A DNA stretch of 56,623 nucleotides from Candidatus Dormiibacterota bacterium. Its GTDB lineage: Bacteria; Vulcanimicrobiota; Vulcanimicrobiia; Vulcanimicrobiales; Vulcanimicrobiaceae. Each line of letters starts with the position of its first letter. Within the stretch, counting starts at the first letter, position 1. Shown here piece by piece: positions 1 through 11,951 of the stretch. The position numbers and the translations under genes are program-made. The DNA lies in contig DATKRS010000004.1 of NCBI GenBank assembly GCA_035532035.1, positions 307,501 to 364,123 on the forward strand. Reading direction: 5' to 3'. A model generated the notes under the pieces. It saw only the letters and a program-made list of their open reading frames with translations. It was not told the origin of the DNA and ran no database searches.

Positions 1-1986
<1,986 letters not shown>

Positions 1987-2792
1987 CAATTTTGGGGTGT
2001 GGCGGCAGAAATGTCGTCAAAGCATCGGCTTATAACGGTGAAACCCAAAGCTGTCACAGGTCATCTGTACAGTGGGCAATACCGTGGGAAGTCTTTCGGA
2101 GGAGCAGCACTCCATCGTGATCGGCACCTTGCTAGGTGACGGCGCGATGCGCTGCAAGGCAAACGCTCTTCTCGAGGTTAATCACTCCGTCCATCAACGG
2201 ACATATGTCGACTGGAAGTATCGCCATCTGGCGGATTTCGTATCGACAGCGCCAAGGCAGCGGCAGAGCAATGGGAGTAGGTTCGCGTATCGGTTTGTGA
2301 CGCGGAGCCTCCCAGAGTTCACTCCCTACTACCGGTTGTTTTACCCCGACCGGCAGAAGGTGGCTCCAGTTGTGGAGCTAACGCCGTTGGCCTTGGCTGT
2401 CTGGTTTATGGACGACGGTTCCAGATCTCGAAGAGCCGTGTATCTGAATACCCAGCAGTTCGATGTGACGTGTCAGGAATTGCTGCTGTACCTCCTAGAG
2501 GATCAGTGGGGAATCCAGGGCACTCTAAATCGGGACAAGTGCTATCACCGAATTAGATTGTCGGTGATTGGAACGACCCGTTTTGTGGAGCTGATTGCTC
2601 CTCATGTCTTACCTGACTTCAGATACAAGCTTCCGTAATGACCCCGTAACGACTGAGGCCTTGTGCCGAGGTAGCGGTCACTTGGCGCCAAAGCGCCAAA
2701 ATCTACGGCCGCTACAACACGCCGACCCCTCGCCCAGTTTGCCGGGCAGGGTGGAGATATAGTCTGCGCCACTGGAAACGGTGGATTACGCG
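1987..2792 (+). mobile_element. Group I self-splicing intron in the 23S peptidyl-transferase loop (about L2500)
   Basis: An 806-nt insertion splits GGCACCT from CGATGTCGG, which are contiguous in 23S rRNAs. Group I hallmarks can be read directly. P1 pairs exon 1981-1986 (GCACCU) with the guide at 1995-2000 (GGGUGU), with the expected U1986-G1995 wobble at the splice site. P4 is ACGGT (2035-2039) with ACCGT (2081-2085), and P5 is CCC (2044-2046) with GGG (2074-2076). P7 is GACT (2651-2654) with AGTC (2761-2764), inside typical R and S elements (ACGACTGAG and GAGATATAGTC). P9 is CCACTG-GAAA-CGGTGG (2769-2784). The intron ends in G2792, as required. Its base composition is clearly less GC-rich than the protein genes, which suggests lateral acquisition. 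The exact subgroup was not determined. Confidence 0.93.
2072..2638 (+). CDS. LAGLIDADG homing endonuclease encoded in the 23S intron
   Basis: This 188-residue protein has two LAGLIDADG motifs: IGTLLGDGA near residue 17-25 and [10 protein letters not shown] near residue 110-119. Each carries the acidic residue that binds catalytic metal, so one chain should form a monomeric or pseudo-symmetric nuclease. Enzymes of this family cut the intronless 23S allele and drive copying of the intron into it. The frame is intact and spans the intron interior, starting inside the ribozyme core (3' strand of P5) and ending 13 nt before P7. The first start is GTG 2072. GTG 2084 is also possible, and no convincing ribosome-binding site decides. 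Some intron LAGLIDADG proteins also act as splicing maturases; that is possible here but not shown. Confidence 0.88.
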   Translation: MGNTVGSLSEEQHSIVIGTLLGDGAMRCKANALLEVNHSVHQRTYVDWKYRHLADFVSTAPRQRQSNGSRFAYRFVTRSLPEFTPYYRLFYPDRQKVAPVVELTPLALAVWFMDDGSRSRRAVYLNTQQFDVTCQELLLYLLEDQWGIQGTLNRDKCYHRIRLSVIGTTRFVELIAPHVLPDFRYKLP

Positions 2793-3190
<398 letters not shown>

Positions 3191-3300
3191 GACTTGCTCG
3201 TGCTCGCTCTGGAACGCTCGAGGGTTGCGGAAGGCCGCGCCCGACGTTCCGTTGTCAGGCGACCCTCCTGGGTCGCGGGACGGCGGACGAGCGCCAAGGT

Positions 3301-3418
3301 TTCCGGTGGCCATGGCGGCGGGGAAACACCCGTTCCCATTCCGAACACGGCAGTTAAGCCCGCCAGCGCCGATGGTACTTGGGGGGAGGCCCCCTGGGAG
3401 AGTAGGACGCCGCCGGGA
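3301..3418 (+). rRNA. rrf: 5S ribosomal RNA
   Basis: About 118 nt with the 5S core CCGAACACGGCAGTTAAGCC. The terminal helix I pairs CCGGTGGC (3303-3310) with GCCGCCGG (3409-3416). It lies about 110 nt after the 23S 3' end, as expected for the last gene of an rRNA operon. Confidence 0.95.
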
Positions 3419-3427
3419 TTTCTCATG

Positions 3428-3460
3428 ACGAAGGCCACCGCCTTGCGCGGTGGCCTTCGT
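3428..3460 (+). terminator. rRNA operon terminator hairpin
   Basis: A perfect 14-bp inverted repeat (ACGAAGGCCACCGC / GCGGTGGCCTTCGT) with a 5-nt loop starts 10 nt after 5S. There is no T tract, as is common for actinobacterial terminators. Confidence 0.85.
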
Positions 3461-3535
3461 CGCGTTCGGGGTCCGGGTGGCCGGGGAGCCAATGGCCTGG
3501 TCAGCGGGGTAGGTCGGTACTGCGTCGGTGCAACG

Positions 3536-3541
3536 TAGACT
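3536..3541 (+). promoter_or_regulatory. -10 box TAGACT of the TPR gene (leaderless)
   Basis: TAGACT ends 5 nt before GTG 3547, matching the TANNNT-to-start spacing seen at many genes in this window. Confidence 0.5.
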
Positions 3542-3546
3542 CTGCC

Positions 3547-5763
3547 GTGGACCAGAACCAGAGAGACCCCGATCAGCCCCCGCGGGAGAAGGTTGGCGAT
3601 TCTCGGGGCGGTGGAGGGGTTCGCTCCGGGTCGGGGCGGCCTACCGGATCTCGGAGTGGTCGCCCTGGTGCTGGGTCCAACGGATCGCGGAGCGGTGGGC
3701 CTCGGGGAGGGTCAACGGGGAGCGGCGCCGGGCGCCGGAGTGCCGGAGCGGGGGCGGGCGACAGCAGCCGCGGCGGCTCGTGGCGGGAGGGATCGAGGGC
3801 TACGACGGGCGGGAGCCGCGGAGCGCCCGGCGAGTGGAAGAGGGACGACGGCCGCGGCGGCGGTGCCCCTCGGGGGCCAGCTCGACGTCCTGGGGACCCC
3901 GGCAGGCGGTCCGAGCCGAGCGAGAGGCGTTGGGAGCGGGACGGTGAGCGGCGGCCGGCTCAGGGAAGAGGCGAGCAGGGCGAGGGGGGTCGGTCGTTCG
4001 GGCGCCCGGGTTCGCCAGGTCGGCTGGACAGCCCTGCTCGGAGGGCCGGCAGAGCGGCAGAGCGCCCGTCGCCGGCATCACGCCAGGGTGGTCCGAGGAG
4101 CTCGGACCGCCCGAGGCGTGACGAGCGCGGTGGCGACCGGGCGTGGTCGTCGGACCGCCCGAGGACTTCGGACCGCCCCAGGACTTCGGACAGGCCCAGG
4201 ACTTCGGACAGGCCCAGGACGTCGGACCGCCCGAGGACGTCGGACAGGCCCAGGACTTCGGACAGGCCCAGGACTTCGGACAGGACGTCGGACCGCCCGA
4301 GGCGTGACGACCGCGTTGGCCGGGGAGATCGTTCGGAGGGACCGGCCGGCCCGCGTCGGGGGCAGGGGGCACCCTCGGCCACCCGCCGGCCGCCGGCCGG
4401 CAAATGGCCGAGCCGGAGCGGGTCGGGTACAGATGATCCTCGCGCCGGTGCTCGCACCGGCGGGCGGGCACCGGCGCGTGGGCAACGCTCATCGGGCGCG
4501 TCCGGGGGCCGGTGGGAGGCGGGGGGCGACCGCGGGCCGTCGCGGGCCGACAGGGAGCACGGCGGTGGCTTCGGGGCCACCCGGGCTCCGGGCGGCCCTC
4601 GACGATCGGTGGGGGACCGCCCTCGCTTCGTGGAGCGGCCCTTGCCCGAGGCGGCCCAGCACTGGGGCGGTGTAGCCCGTCGGGGAGCACGACTGGTCCA
4701 AGCCGACGACCGGGACCAGAGCCGCGAGCGACCGGGTCCGTCGGCGCCGCCGCCGGCCCCCGACCGTTGGGTCAGGGCAGACGGTCACACCTCCGAATGG
4801 GCCGACCCGGTCCGTCGGCAGAAGGTGTCGGCCCGCCCCTCGCCGGGTGGCCGGGCGTCGCGGACGCAGCCGCTCCCCGCCGACGTGGCAGCCCAGGTTC
4901 GCAACGCGGCCGACGTGGCCACGGCACGCCATCGTGAGGTGTTGGTCGGCAAGATGGAGGACGCCGTCGCCGCCTACGACCGGGGGCGCTATCCCGAAGC
5001 GGCCCGGCTGGCCAAGCAGGTCGCGGACGAGGTGCCGACAGTGGCGGCGGTCCGCGAGCTGGCCGGGCTCTCGGCGTACCGGTCGGGCAGGTGGCGAGAG
5101 GCGATCCGTCACCTGACCGCCTTCGGGGCGATGAGCGACTCGGTGACCCATGTCCCGGCGCTGATGGACTGCCACCGAGCCGTTGGGCAACCCAGGCGCG
5201 TGGCGGACCTTTGGGCCGCCCTGCGCCACCAGTCGCCGGAGCCCGAGGTGCTGGCCGAGGCCCGGATCGTCGCCGCCGGAGCGCAGGCCGACCGGGGTGA
5301 CCTTCTCGGAGCGATTGCCGTGCTGGCCACCGCCGGCGCCGCCAAATCACTTCGCAACCCTGCGGATCGGCACGTTCGGCAGTGGTACGCGCTCGGTGAT
5401 CTGTACGAGCGCGCCGGCGATCTTCCCCGGGCCCGTGAGCTGTTCACCAGGGTGTTGCGGGTCGAGCCCGACGCCTACGACGTGGCCGATCGGCTCGAGG
5501 GCCTCGGACCCGACAGGCCCCGACGGAAGCGACGCGGAGGCCCTCCCGTGCCCAGATCGCTGAAGGACGCCGCTCCCGGGTCGACCGGTCCGACGGCGTC
5601 CCATCCGGCGTCCTCGCCCCCCGTCCCGGAGCCGCCCCCCGTCCCGGAGCCGCCCCACGCCACGGGTACCTCGCGTAACCCGGACGAGGCGTCCGGCCTG
5701 GCGTCACCGCCCTGTGAGGCGGTATCGGCGCCCAAGATCGCCGACCCGCTTGCAGCGTCCTAG
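3547..5763 (+). CDS. Low-complexity Arg/Gly/Ser-rich protein with C-terminal TPR domain
   Basis: A protein of 738 residues in two parts. Residues 1 to about 455 are disordered and extremely rich in R, G, S, D and P, with a run of RTSDRP hexapeptides near residues 206-250. Residues of about 460-655 form helical tetratricopeptide-type repeats (for example [20 protein letters not shown] and [20 protein letters not shown]), which usually mediate protein contacts. A Pro-rich tail follows with a duplicated PPVPEP segment. No catalytic motif is visible. The Arg/Gly-rich tail could bind RNA or acidic partners, but this is inference. The GTG start is chosen because of the -10 box 5 nt upstream. The TAG stop overlaps the next promoter. 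Open frames on the other strand and frames here are composition shadows. Confidence 0.75.
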   Translation: MDQNQRDPDQPPREKVGDSRGGGGVRSGSGRPTGSRSGRPGAGSNGSRSGGPRGGSTGSGAGRRSAGAGAGDSSRGGSWREGSRATTGGSRGAPGEWKRDDGRGGGAPRGPARRPGDPGRRSEPSERRWERDGERRPAQGRGEQGEGGRSFGRPGSPGRLDSPARRAGRAAERPSPASRQGGPRSSDRPRRDERGGDRAWSSDRPRTSDRPRTSDRPRTSDRPRTSDRPRTSDRPRTSDRPRTSDRTSDRPRRDDRVGRGDRSEGPAGPRRGQGAPSATRRPPAGKWPSRSGSGTDDPRAGARTGGRAPARGQRSSGASGGRWEAGGDRGPSRADREHGGGFGATRAPGGPRRSVGDRPRFVERPLPEAAQHWGGVARRGARLVQADDRDQSRERPGPSAPPPAPDRWVRADGHTSEWADPVRRQKVSARPSPGGRASRTQPLPADVAAQVRNAADVATARHREVLVGKMEDAVAAYDRGRYPEAARLAKQVADEVPTVAAVRELAGLSAYRSGRWREAIRHLTAFGAMSDSVTHVPALMDCHRAVGQPRRVADLWAALRHQSPEPEVLAEARIVAAGAQADRGDLLGAIAVLATAGAAKSLRNPADRHVRQWYALGDLYERAGDLPRARELFTRVLRVEPDAYDVADRLEGLGPDRPRRKRRGGPPVPRSLKDAAPGSTGPTASHPASSPPVPEPPPVPEPPHATGTSRNPDEASGLASPPCEAVSAPKIADPLAAS
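4162..4287 (+). repeat. 18-bp in-frame tandem repeat (RTSDRP)
   Basis: Seven copies of an 18-bp unit of the type AGGACTTCGGACAGGCCC, with T/G and CCGC/AGGC variants, followed by a shortened copy. Each encodes RTSDRP. Near-identity at the DNA level points to recent slippage or unequal exchange. Confidence 0.95.
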
Positions 5764-5766
5764 GCT
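5761..5766 (+). promoter_or_regulatory. -10 box TAGGCT of the aldolase gene, fused to an upstream stop codon
   Basis: TAGGCT lies 7 nt before ATG 5774. Its first three bases are the TAG stop codon of the TPR gene. Confidence 0.6.
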
Positions 5767-5773
5767 TGCGAGG

Positions 5774-6823
5774 ATGGACCTTCAGCAACTTCTCGGGGAC
5801 GAGGCGGACTCCCTGCTCGGTCACCAGAGCAAGGCGTTCCCGGCCGAGGGCCTCGTGCTCCCCGGGCCCGATCACATCGACCGCGTGCTCCGCGACTCAG
5901 ATCGGACGCCGACGGTCCTCAGGAACTTCGGGTCGGTGTTCGCATCCGGGCGGCTGGGCGGAACGGGCTACCTGTCGATCCTCCCCGTGGACCAGGGGAT
6001 CGAGCATTCGGCCGCGGCCAGCTTCTCCAAGAACCCGGCCTACTTCGATCCCGCGAATCTGGTCGAACTGGCGCTGGCGGGGGAGTGCAGCGCCATCGCC
6101 ACCACCCTCGGGACCCTGGGAGCGGTTTCCCGCCGCTACGCCCACCGGATCCCGTTCATCGTGAAGCTCAACCACAACGACTTCCTGCACTATCCGAGCA
6201 CCTACGACCAGATCCTCTTCGCATCGGCGCAACAGGCGGCCGATCTCGGGGCGGTGGGGGTCGGGGCGACCGTCTACTTCGGTTCCGAGCACTCCGACCG
6301 GCAGCTCCAGGAGGTGTCGCGGGCCTTCCGCGAAGCCCATCGGCTGGGCATGTTCACGGTGCTGTGGTGCTACCTGCGGAACCCGGCTTTCGTTGTTGAC
6401 GGCACCGACTACCACGTCTCCGCGGATCTGACCGGGCAGGCGAACCACCTGGGGGTCACCATCGAGGCCGACCTGATCAAGCAGAAGCAGCCCGAGAACA
6501 ACGGTGGGTACCCGGCGCTCCGGTTCGGGAAGACCGACCCCCTCGTGTACGACGAGCTCACCACCGACCACCCGATCGACCTCGCCAGGTGGCAGGTGGT
6601 CAACTGCTACGCGGGCCGGATCGGTCTCATCAACTCCGGGGGGGAGTCGAGGGGCGACAGCGACCTGGCCCAGGCCGTCCGGACCGCGGTGATCAACAAG
6701 CGGGCCGGGGGAACCGGCCTGATCGTCGGCCGCAAGGCCTTCCAGCGGCCGATGGACGAGGGTGCCGCCCTGATCCGTGCCGTCCAGGACGTCTTCCTCG
6801 ACCCGACCGTCACCATCGCCTGA
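5774..6823 (+). CDS. fbaB: Class I fructose-bisphosphate aldolase (DhnA/FbaB type)
   Basis: A cytoplasmic enzyme of glycolysis and gluconeogenesis that cleaves fructose 1,6-bisphosphate to dihydroxyacetone phosphate and glyceraldehyde 3-phosphate through a lysine Schiff base. The 349-residue product matches the E. coli FbaB/DhnA length. The family segments are visible: [10 protein letters not shown] near the N-terminus, VKLNHND, and EADLIKQK, which holds the likely Schiff-base lysine. A C-terminal phosphate-binding stretch reads GLINSGGES...[15 protein letters not shown] 5774 is preferred over upstream in-frame starts because it directly follows the -10 box. It is metal-independent, unlike the class II enzyme of many bacteria. 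Confidence 0.93.
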   Translation: MDLQQLLGDEADSLLGHQSKAFPAEGLVLPGPDHIDRVLRDSDRTPTVLRNFGSVFASGRLGGTGYLSILPVDQGIEHSAAASFSKNPAYFDPANLVELALAGECSAIATTLGTLGAVSRRYAHRIPFIVKLNHNDFLHYPSTYDQILFASAQQAADLGAVGVGATVYFGSEHSDRQLQEVSRAFREAHRLGMFTVLWCYLRNPAFVVDGTDYHVSADLTGQANHLGVTIEADLIKQKQPENNGGYPALRFGKTDPLVYDELTTDHPIDLARWQVVNCYAGRIGLINSGGESRGDSDLAQAVRTAVINKRAGGTGLIVGRKAFQRPMDEGAALIRAVQDVFLDPTVTIA

Positions 6824-6851
6824 CCCCGACACGGCCGCGGCACCTTGTGGG

Positions 6852-6869
6852 CCCCCCTTTTCCGGGGGG
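6852..6869 (+). terminator. Possible terminator after the aldolase gene
   Basis: CCCCCC-TTTTCC-GGGGGG inverted repeat, 28 nt after the stop codon. There is no T tract, so this is only plausible. Confidence 0.4.
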
Positions 6870-6883
6870 GAGCCGGTGGCAAC

Positions 6884-6889
6884 TATGCT
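6884..6889 (+). promoter_or_regulatory. -10 box TATGCT upstream of korAB
   Basis: A consensus-like TATGCT about 140 nt before korA. It would give a leadered mRNA, unlike its neighbours. No riboswitch was recognised in the leader. Confidence 0.4.
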
Positions 6890-7029
6890 CGACGTCGAGC
6901 CGGAACAACCGGGCTCGGCGAACGGCCGAACGCGACGGTCCCGCTCGCCAGGGCAAGGCCTCGGGGGCGAACGACGTGGTATCGGTGTCCGTGTCCCCGG
7001 ATGGCCGCGAGCACGAGATGAGGAAGCCC

Positions 7030-8903
7030 GTGACGACCGGGACGGAACCGAAGTCCGAGCAGCTCGATCGGGTGGTGATCCGGTTTGCCGGTGACTCCGG
7101 CGACGGGATGCAGCTGACCGGAGACCGGTTCACGGCGTCGAGCGCGCTGTTCGGCAACGACCTGTCGACCTTTCCCGACTTTCCCGCCGAGATCCGGGCG
7201 CCGGCCGGGACGCTCGCCGGCGTGTCGGCGTTTCAGGTGCACATCTCGGACCACGACATCCTGACTCCCGGCGACGCACCGAACGTGCTCGTCGCCATGA
7301 ACCCGGCCGCTCTCCGTGCCAACGTCGATTCGTTGCCCACCGGGGCCATCCTCATCGTGAACAGCGACGCCTTCGAGGAACGGAACCTGGCCAAGGCCGG
7401 CTACGAGAAGGACCCTCTGAGCGACGGGTCGCTGAGCGCCTACAGCGTGTACGAGGTACCGATGACCACCATCACGCAACAGGTGTGCAAGGAGGCCGGG
7501 GTCAAGCCCCGGGACGCGGAGCGCTCCAAGAACTTCTTCGCTCTGGGTCTGGTCAGCTGGCTCTACACCCGCCCGGTGGAGCTGACGATCGAGTGGATCG
7601 CCAAACGGTTCGCCGATCGGCCCCAGGTGTCGGAGGCCAACACCCGGGCCTTTCGCGCCGGCTACGACTTCGGCGAGACGGCGGAGCTCTTCGAGTCGAG
7701 CTACGAGGTGCGACCCGCGACGTTCGAGAAGGGCGAGTATGTACAGGTCACGGGCAATTCGGCCCTGGCCTGGGGGCTGATCGCCGGGGCCCAGCAGGCC
7801 AGTCTCCCGCTGTTCCTCGGGAGCTACCCGATCACGCCGGCGTCCGACATCCTTCACGAGCTCTCGCGCCGCAAGGAGTTCGGCATACGAACCTTTCAGG
7901 CCGAGGACGAGATCGCCGGTGTCGGCGCGGCGCTCGGGGCCTCCTTCGGGGGGTCGCTCGGCGTGACGACGACCAGCGGGCCCGGGCTCGACCTCAAGTC
8001 CGAGACCATCGGCCTGGCCCTCAATCTCGAGTTGCCGTTGGTCATCGTCGACGTCCAACGGGGCGGGCCTTCGACGGGGCTTCCGACCAAGACCGAGCAG
8101 GCAGACCTGCTCTCCGCCATGTACGGTCGGCACGGCGAGGCGCCCGTGCCCATCATCGCTCCCAGGACGCCGTCGCAGTGCTTCGAAGCGGCGATCGAGG
8201 CGGTGCGCATCGCGGTGAAGTACCGGACGCCGGTGATCGTCCTCTCGGACGGGTACCTCGCCAACGGGGCGGAGCCTTGGCGGCTCCCGGACCTCGATTC
8301 GCTGCCGGTGATCGAGCCCGACTTCGCTTCCGAGCCGAACCACACCGACGACGACGGCTCGCCGGTCTTCTGGCCCTATGTCCGTGATCCCGAGACCCTG
8401 GCCCGTCCATGGGCCCCCCCGGGGGTCCCCGGGCTCGAGCACCGCATCGGCGGTCTGGAGAAGGCCGACGGTTCGGGCAACGTGTCCTACGACCCGGTCA
8501 ATCACGAGCGGATGGTCCACCTGAGGGCGGCCAAGGTCGCCGGCATCGCCCGCGACATCCCTCCGATCGAGGTCGACGACCCCGACGGGAACGCCGAGGT
8601 GCTCGTGCTCGGGTGGGGGTCGACCTACGGGGCGATCGCCGCGGGCGCCCGACGGGTCCGGGCGCGTGGGCTCGACGTGGCCCACGCACACCTCTTCCAT
8701 CTCAACCCGTTTCCCGCCGACCTGGGCGAGGTCCTGCGCCGGTACCCCAAGGTCCTGGTGCCGGAGGTGAACCTCGGCCAGCTCAGCCGGCTGGTTCGTG
8801 CGGAGTTCCTCGTCGACGCCCGGTCCCTGAACAAGATGCAGGGAGTGCCGTTCAGGGCGGCCGAGATCGAGACGGCGATCGTGACCCTGCTGCAAGGAGC
8901 CTG

Positions 8904-8904
<1 letters not shown>
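7030..8904 (+). CDS. korA: 2-oxoacid:ferredoxin oxidoreductase, fused gamma-alpha subunit
   Basis: A large subunit (about 624 residues) of a 2-oxoacid (probably 2-oxoglutarate) ferredoxin oxidoreductase, which converts the 2-oxoacid and CoA to acyl-CoA, CO2 and reduced ferredoxin. The gamma domain comes first (FAGDSGDGMQLTG near residue 20). The alpha domain begins near residue 240, with the YPITP substrate-binding motif and the stretch LGVTTTSGPGLDLKSE. This order and length are typical of the actinobacterial KorA. GTG 7030 has GAGGA 5 nt upstream; ATG 7018 is an alternative. The TGA stop overlaps korB by one base, so the two are co-translated. It may serve a ferredoxin-linked TCA cycle or CO2-fixing reactions. 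Confidence 0.92.
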
Positions 8905-9926
<1,022 letters not shown>

Positions 9927-9965
9927 CGCGGCGCCGGACCGGCGCCCTGTTGAACCGGCGCCGCG
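9927..9965. terminator. Bidirectional terminator between korB and DUF1015
   Basis: A perfect 11-bp inverted repeat, CGCGGCGCCGG (9927-9937) and CCGGCGCCGCG (9955-9965), sits between convergent stop codons. Confidence 0.75.
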
Positions 9966-9971
9966 GGTCGG

Positions 9972-11168
9972 TCAATCGTCGAGCGGGCGGAACACCATTC
10001 CCGTCCTGGGCTTCGGACTGAAGTAGGTCGTCTTCGGCGGCATCCGGCGCCGGGCGGCCGCCCACTCGGCAATCTGGGCCACGGTCACGGGGCGGAGGAA
10101 GACGGCAGCCTGGGCCTGCCCCTCGGTGACGGCGGCCACGGCCTCGTCCCAGGTGTGGCGGTGGGTGACCTCGGGCCCGGGCAGCTCGGGGAGCACGAGC
10201 TGCACCAGGCTCGAGTCGAGGTCACTGCCGGCGGCCTCGAAGGCCTCGGCCCTGGGCAGGAGCAGGTAGGCGTCGGTCGCGGTGACGAGGGCCATCGACT
10301 CGGCCAGGGTCAGGGCGCCCAGCGTCCGTTCGGTGGTCGGGCCGGCCCGGATGACGTCGAACCACTTCCCGAAGGCCGCCGGGATGTCGACCCCCTCACC
10401 CATGCCGCCGATCGTCCGGTGGATCGGGCCCACGGTCAACTGGTCCTCGGCGAGCTCGATCACCAGGGCCATCACCGCGTCGGAGCCGGCAGCTGCAGCA
10501 TCGCCGGCCTCCTTCAGCTGGCGGCGGTACGCGAGGGCCGTCTCGTAGCGGTGATGGCCGTCGGCGATCACGACCGGGGCGCCCGAGAACGAAGAGCGCA
10601 CCGCTTCGATCCGGTCCGGGTCGTCCATGACCCACAGCTGGTGGCGCACCCCGTCGTCGTCGAAGGCATCGCCCTGGGGCGCGCCCTCGGGTTGCAGGGT
10701 CGCCGAGAGCCCGGTGGCCATCGACAGGCCCCAGATCGGCGACAGGTTGGTCCGGGTGGCGCGGAGGAGATCGAGGCGATCGCTCCTCGGCTTGCTCATC
10801 GTCTCCTCGTGGGGGAGCACGTCGCCCGTTCCCGGCTCGGCCAGTCCGAGCGCACCGATCACGCCGATGGAGCTTCGGCCGTCCGGCGAGGTCATCCGGT
10901 ACGGGTACAACGACGGTCTCCGGTCGGCCACCAGAAGCCCTGATCCTCGCCAGCGGCTCAGGAGGGTGCGCGCCACCTCGTAGCGGTCGAGGCGGGCGGC
11001 CAGGTCCGGCTCCGGGAGCTCCACCAGCACCGAGTTGGCCGGGTTGCGGCTGGCCAACCTCGTCCGCTCGGCCGACCCGATGACGTCGTAAGGGGGAGCG
11101 ATGACCTCATTGAGACGGACCAACCGCGGGTCGTACCGCAGGCCCCTGAACGGATCGAGCACGGGCAT
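9972..11168 (-). CDS. DUF1015 family protein
   Basis: A cytoplasmic protein of about 398 residues. The start MPVLDPFRGLRYD, the early stretch VIAPPYDVI, the central DEETMSKPRSDRLDLL-like segment (here LPHEETMSKPRSDRLDLL) and VIADGHHRYETAL are characteristic of DUF1015, a widespread family without a settled function. The ADGHHR motif suggests a ligand or metal pocket. ATG 11168 is preferred to an upstream start because CAGTGT, a -10-like box, lies 6 nt before it. The gene stands alone on the minus strand, convergent with korB and divergent from the phosphatidyltransferase gene. Confidence 0.85.
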   Translation of the reverse strand: MPVLDPFRGLRYDPRLVRLNEVIAPPYDVIGSAERTRLASRNPANSVLVELPEPDLAARLDRYEVARTLLSRWRGSGLLVADRRPSLYPYRMTSPDGRSSIGVIGALGLAEPGTGDVLPHEETMSKPRSDRLDLLRATRTNLSPIWGLSMATGLSATLQPEGAPQGDAFDDDGVRHQLWVMDDPDRIEAVRSSFSGAPVVIADGHHRYETALAYRRQLKEAGDAAAAGSDAVMALVIELAEDQLTVGPIHRTIGGMGEGVDIPAAFGKWFDVIRAGPTTERTLGALTLAESMALVTATDAYLLLPRAEAFEAAGSDLDSSLVQLVLPELPGPEVTHRHTWDEAVAAVTEGQAQAAVFLRPVTVAQIAEWAAARRRMPPKTTYFSPKPRTGMVFRPLDD

Positions 11169-11174
11169 GGGCCC

Positions 11175-11180
11175 ACACTG
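11175..11180 (-). promoter_or_regulatory. -10-like box CAGTGT of the DUF1015 gene
   Basis: On the minus strand CAGTGT ends 6 nt before ATG 11168. It has A at position 2 and T at position 6 but is a weaker match than most. Confidence 0.35.
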
Positions 11181-11240
11181 GCACAACGCCGCCCCCACCG
11201 GACGGGAACCGTGAGACCAGCAGGTGCTCCGGCCCGCCCG

Positions 11241-11246
11241 TATGCT
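11241..11246 (+). promoter_or_regulatory. -10 box TATGCT, leaderless start
   Basis: TATGCT ends 6 nt before GTG 11253 of the phosphatidyltransferase gene. Confidence 0.55.
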
Positions 11247-11252
11247 TGCCTC

Positions 11253-11951
11253 GTGCCCGACGGACGCCGGATCGACTCGGAGATGGTCGAACAGGACGGG
11301 CTCGACCGGTGGCTAACCGTGCCCAACGCGGTGACGGCGGTTCGATTGTTGTGTATCCCGCTGTTCCTCTGGCTGCTCTTCGGGGCCGGCCGCCAAACCA
11401 TCGCAGCCATCGTGTTGGCGGTACTCGGGGTCACGGACTGGGTGGACGGCTTCATCGCCCGCCGCTTCCATCAGGTGTCGACGGTCGGCAAGGTGTTCGA
11501 TCCCGCAGCCGACCGCATCCTGGTCGCCACCGGGGTCATCGCCGTGATGGTCCATGGCGCGGTTCCGGTGTGGTTCGGAGTCGCGACCCTGGCCCGGGAG
11601 GTGTTGGTGGGCGGGGCCGTCCTGCTGCTGGCGACGTTGGGGGCTTCGCGGATCGACGTGCTCTGGGTGGGCAAGGCCGGCACGTTCGGACTGATGTTCG
11701 CCTACCCGGCGTTCCTGTTGGCGGATGGGACGGCGGGCTGGCAGGCCCCGATCCACGTCGTCGCCTGGGTGACCGGGGGGATCGGTCTGGTGCTCGCCTG
11801 GGTGGCTCTGATCTCCTACATGGGACCGGCCCGGCGGGCTCTGGCAACCGGTCGAACCGGTCGAACCGGCTCCCGGGTCCCCGACAAGGCCGCTCCCCGG
11901 GTCCCCGACAACGCCGACAAGGCCGACAACGTGGCCGAGGTCGGCGCGTGA
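11253..11951 (+). CDS. CDP-alcohol phosphatidyltransferase (PgsA-like)
   Basis: An integral membrane enzyme that joins a CDP-diacylglycerol headgroup donor to an alcohol acceptor. The family signature D-x2-DG-x2-AR-x8-G-x3-D-x3-D is complete (DWVDGFIARR...GKVFDPAADR, near residues 62-90), so it should be active. About five hydrophobic segments follow. The C-terminal tail is low-complexity and contains small duplications (GRTGRTG, VPDKA/VPDNA). Phosphatidylglycerophosphate synthase is the commonest role for this length (232 residues), but the acceptor cannot be told from sequence. GTG 11253 follows a leaderless promoter; ATG 11283 is also possible. The stop overlaps the next gene in GTGA. Confidence 0.87.
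   Translation: MPDGRRIDSEMVEQDGLDRWLTVPNAVTAVRLLCIPLFLWLLFGAGRQTIAAIVLAVLGVTDWVDGFIARRFHQVSTVGKVFDPAADRILVATGVIAVMVHGAVPVWFGVATLAREVLVGGAVLLLATLGASRIDVLWVGKAGTFGLMFAYPAFLLADGTAGWQAPIHVVAWVTGGIGLVLAWVALISYMGPARRALATGRTGRTGSRVPDKAAPRVPDNADKADNVAEVGA

Noticed and set aside
3191-3300. tRNA in the 23S-5S spacer
   Set aside because: No acceptor stem, anticodon loop or T-loop (GGTTCRANNCC) is present in these 110 bases.
3593-4690. Large overlapping frames on both strands in the TPR gene's repeat region
   Set aside because: They are shadows of an 18-bp period that is open in all frames. Only the frame from 3547 continues into a TPR domain.
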